From positions 1-6,570 of the forward strand of contig JACDAP010000451.1 in assembly GCA_013695395.1 (NCBI GenBank): a stretch of DNA of 6,570 nucleotides. Direction: 5' to 3'. Of the stretch, positions 5,553 through 6,570 are shown piece after piece (position 1 is the first letter of the stretch; each line of letters begins with the position of its first letter). Origin of the DNA: Solirubrobacterales bacterium. Its GTDB lineage: Bacteria; Actinomycetota; Thermoleophilia; Solirubrobacterales; Solirubrobacteraceae. A program made the translations under genes and the position numbers. Below the pieces are notes generated by a model. The model saw nothing but the letters and a program-made list of their open reading frames with translations. It was not told where the DNA came from and did not search any database.

Positions 5553-5627
5553 GAGGCGATGGCGCTGAGAATGGATCCGTGCCCAGGTAGCGGGCGTCGA
5601 TCCATTCTCACCGAGGTGGGGGGCTGA
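5505..5627 (+). CDS. possible small upstream ORF encoded by the repeats (speculative)
   Basis: A frame starting at GTG 5505 or ATG 5511 runs through both repeat copies and ends in TGA at 5625-5627, overlapping the DUF354 ATG as TGATG. The peptide (38 or 40 residues) has two 20-residue repeats, with MDPRPHTGLCSILTE matching MDPCPGSGRRSILTE. A Shine-Dalgarno-like AAGGTGG lies at 5493-5499, 5 bases before the GTG. This layout suits a leader peptide coupled to the next gene, but repeats of 60 bp keep frame automatically and GC-rich DNA has few stops, so chance is a serious alternative. Confidence 0.22.
   Translation: MRMDPRPHTGLCSILTEAMALRMDPCPGSGRRSILTEVGG
5566..5610. repeat. palindromic repeat family 2, copy 2
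   Basis: Perfect 12-base inverted arms, TGAGAATGGATC (5566-5577) and GATCCATTCTCA (5599-5610), with GCCC (5581-5584) opposite GGGC (5592-5595) in the centre. Aligned with copy 1 from TGAGAATGG, 42 of 51 positions agree; the arms and the trailing CACCGAGG are identical and almost all differences lie in the centre. The trailing edge, GAGGTG at 5612-5617, forms the ribosome binding site of the DUF354 gene. Confidence 0.85.
5612..5617 (+). promoter_or_regulatory. Shine-Dalgarno sequence of the DUF354 gene, at the repeat edge
   Basis: GAGGTG matches six bases of the AGGAGGTG consensus and ends 9 bases before the ATG at 5627. It directly follows the right arm of repeat copy 2; copy 1 has GAGGCG at the same place. 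Unlike most other genes in the window, this start has a good Shine-Dalgarno and no TANNNT hexamer at 6-8 bases. Confidence 0.55.
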
Positions 5628-6570
5628 TGCGGGTCTGGGTCGATCTCACGAACTCCCCGCACGTCCTCGTCCTGAAGCCGGTGATCGACCGGTTGCGCGC
5701 GCAGGGGCACGAGGTCGAGGTCACCGTTCGGGACTTCGCGCAGACCGTCGGCCTCGCCGAGCGCTTCGGCCTCCCCCACACCGTGATCGGCCGCCACCGG
5801 GGGGAGAAGCTCGCGGCCAAGGCACTCGGCCTGGCCGACCGCTCCTTCGCCCTGGCCCGCTGGGCGCGCCCCCGGCGCTTCGACCTCGCGCTCGGCCACG
5901 GCTCCAACGACGTCACCGTCGCCGCCCGGCTGCTGCGGATCCCGTGCTCGACGATGTTCGACTACGAGTGGGCGAAGGTGCAGCACACGGTCAACTGCCG
6001 GCTGGCCCAGGCCGTCGTCGTCCCGGACGCGATCCCCGCCGAGCGCCTCGATCAGTACGGCGCCCGGGGGAAGCTCCGGCCCTACGCCGGGCTGAAGGAG
6101 GAGTACTACCTCGCGGACTTCGAGCCGGACGAGGCGGTCCTCGGCGAGCTCGGCCTCTCCCGCGACGAACCGCTCACGATCGTCCGCACCCCGCCGGTCG
6201 TCTCCCTCTACCACCGCTTCGAGAACCCGCTCTTCGGGCAGCTCCTCGACCGCCTGGAGGGGACGCAGGCCGTCGTGCTCCCGCGCGTGGACTCCCAGCG
6301 GGAGGAGCTGGCCGGCCGCGGCTTCGTCGTACCCGAGCGTGCGGTGGACGCCCAGTCGCTGATCGCGCTGGCCGACGTGGTGATCTCCGCGGGGGGCACG
6401 ATGAACCGCGAGGCGGTCGCGCTCGGCACCCCGGTCTGGACGACCTTCGAAGGGAAGCTCGGCGCGGTCGACGAGCAGCTGATCGCCGAAGGCCGGATGC
6501 ACCGGCTCGAACGGGCCGAGGACCTCCAGCTCGCCAAGCGCGACGGAGCGGCCCCGGAGCGGATCCGGCG
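5627..6570 (+). CDS. DUF354 family protein, GT-B glycosyltransferase-like (3' end missing)
   Basis: 314 codons are present and the frame is still open at the window edge; the family is usually about 330-350 residues, so little is missing. It matches DUF354 (PF04007), proteins with a GT-B-like fold found in surface-polysaccharide loci of archaea and bacteria; the biochemical activity is not well established. Visible family features: the N-terminal MRVWVDLTNSPHVLVLKPVI, the block VTVRDFAQT, ALGHGSNDVTVAARLL (about 87-102), YAGLKEEYYLADFEPD in the middle, and SAGGTMNREAVALGTPVW (about 255-272), which resembles the nucleotide-sugar-binding motif of UDP-sugar enzymes. No signal peptide is present; a cytoplasmic or membrane-associated location is expected. 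It follows a sugar aminotransferase, consistent with a glycan-assembly operon that continues to the right. The start is set by the Shine-Dalgarno GAGGTG and the family-like N-terminus. Confidence 0.88.
   Translation, partial: MRVWVDLTNSPHVLVLKPVIDRLRAQGHEVEVTVRDFAQTVGLAERFGLPHTVIGRHRGEKLAAKALGLADRSFALARWARPRRFDLALGHGSNDVTVAARLLRIPCSTMFDYEWAKVQHTVNCRLAQAVVVPDAIPAERLDQYGARGKLRPYAGLKEEYYLADFEPDEAVLGELGLSRDEPLTIVRTPPVVSLYHRFENPLFGQLLDRLEGTQAVVLPRVDSQREELAGRGFVVPERAVDAQSLIALADVVISAGGTMNREAVALGTPVWTTFEGKLGAVDEQLIAEGRMHRLERAEDLQLAKRDGAAPERIR

Noticed and set aside
5504..5612. A minimal CRISPR array (conserved block TCCATTCTCACC to TGAGAATGGATCCG with variable centres)
   Set aside because: Only one full conserved block between two variable parts exists, the variable centres themselves have inner stems and partial identity to each other, and no cas genes are nearby.
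1..6570. tRNA, rRNA, integrase or transposase genes
   Set aside because: None could be recognised by reading either strand; there are no attachment-site-like tRNA ends and no transposase motifs.

Overview
The window is a dense, very GC-rich stretch of bacterial chromosome. Base composition, heavy G/C at third codon positions, leaderless-looking starts and the protein families present suggest a high-GC actinobacterium, most plausibly of the Thermoleophilia/Solirubrobacterales type. The lineage is an inference; there is no rRNA or other marker here. No intergenic gap exceeds about 150 bases.

Layout. At the left edge is the first 21 codons of a minus-strand exported or membrane protein. It diverges from a plus-strand run of three small genes: a multi-pass membrane protein (115-504), a lipoprotein (574-1032) and an SRPBCC/polyketide-cyclase-like protein (1042-1488). 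A GC-rich hairpin separates these from the convergent purM (1528-2589, minus). Next come two minus-strand envelope genes, dedA (3669-4349) followed by an uppP-type undecaprenyl-diphosphatase (2724-3659). Divergent from dedA across a very short promoter region is a DegT/DnrJ/EryC1/StrS sugar aminotransferase (4390-5484), followed by a DUF354 glycosyltransferase-like gene (5627 to the right edge, incomplete). UppP (carrier dephosphorylation), DedA (a family that includes undecaprenyl-phosphate translocases), the aminotransferase and DUF354 fit together as parts of surface-glycan synthesis on a polyprenyl carrier; this grouping is inferred.

Most notable are two unrelated families of palindromic repeats, each present as a tandem pair with a period of exactly 60 bp. 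One pair lies inside uppP in frame and adds two 20-residue peptide repeats to an otherwise normal-length enzyme, resembling the in-frame palindromic elements of Rickettsia. The other pair fills the gap between the aminotransferase and DUF354. It has conserved arms and variable centres, supplies the Shine-Dalgarno-like sequence of DUF354, and carries a small ORF whose stop overlaps the DUF354 start as TGATG.

Several genes show a TANNNT hexamer 6-8 bases before the start codon with no Shine-Dalgarno sequence, the layout of leaderless promoters. Twice the first three bases of this hexamer are the stop codon of the preceding gene. In one of these cases (uppP) the expected start position is ATC, and there is no ATG, GTG or TTG in frame until codon 112.
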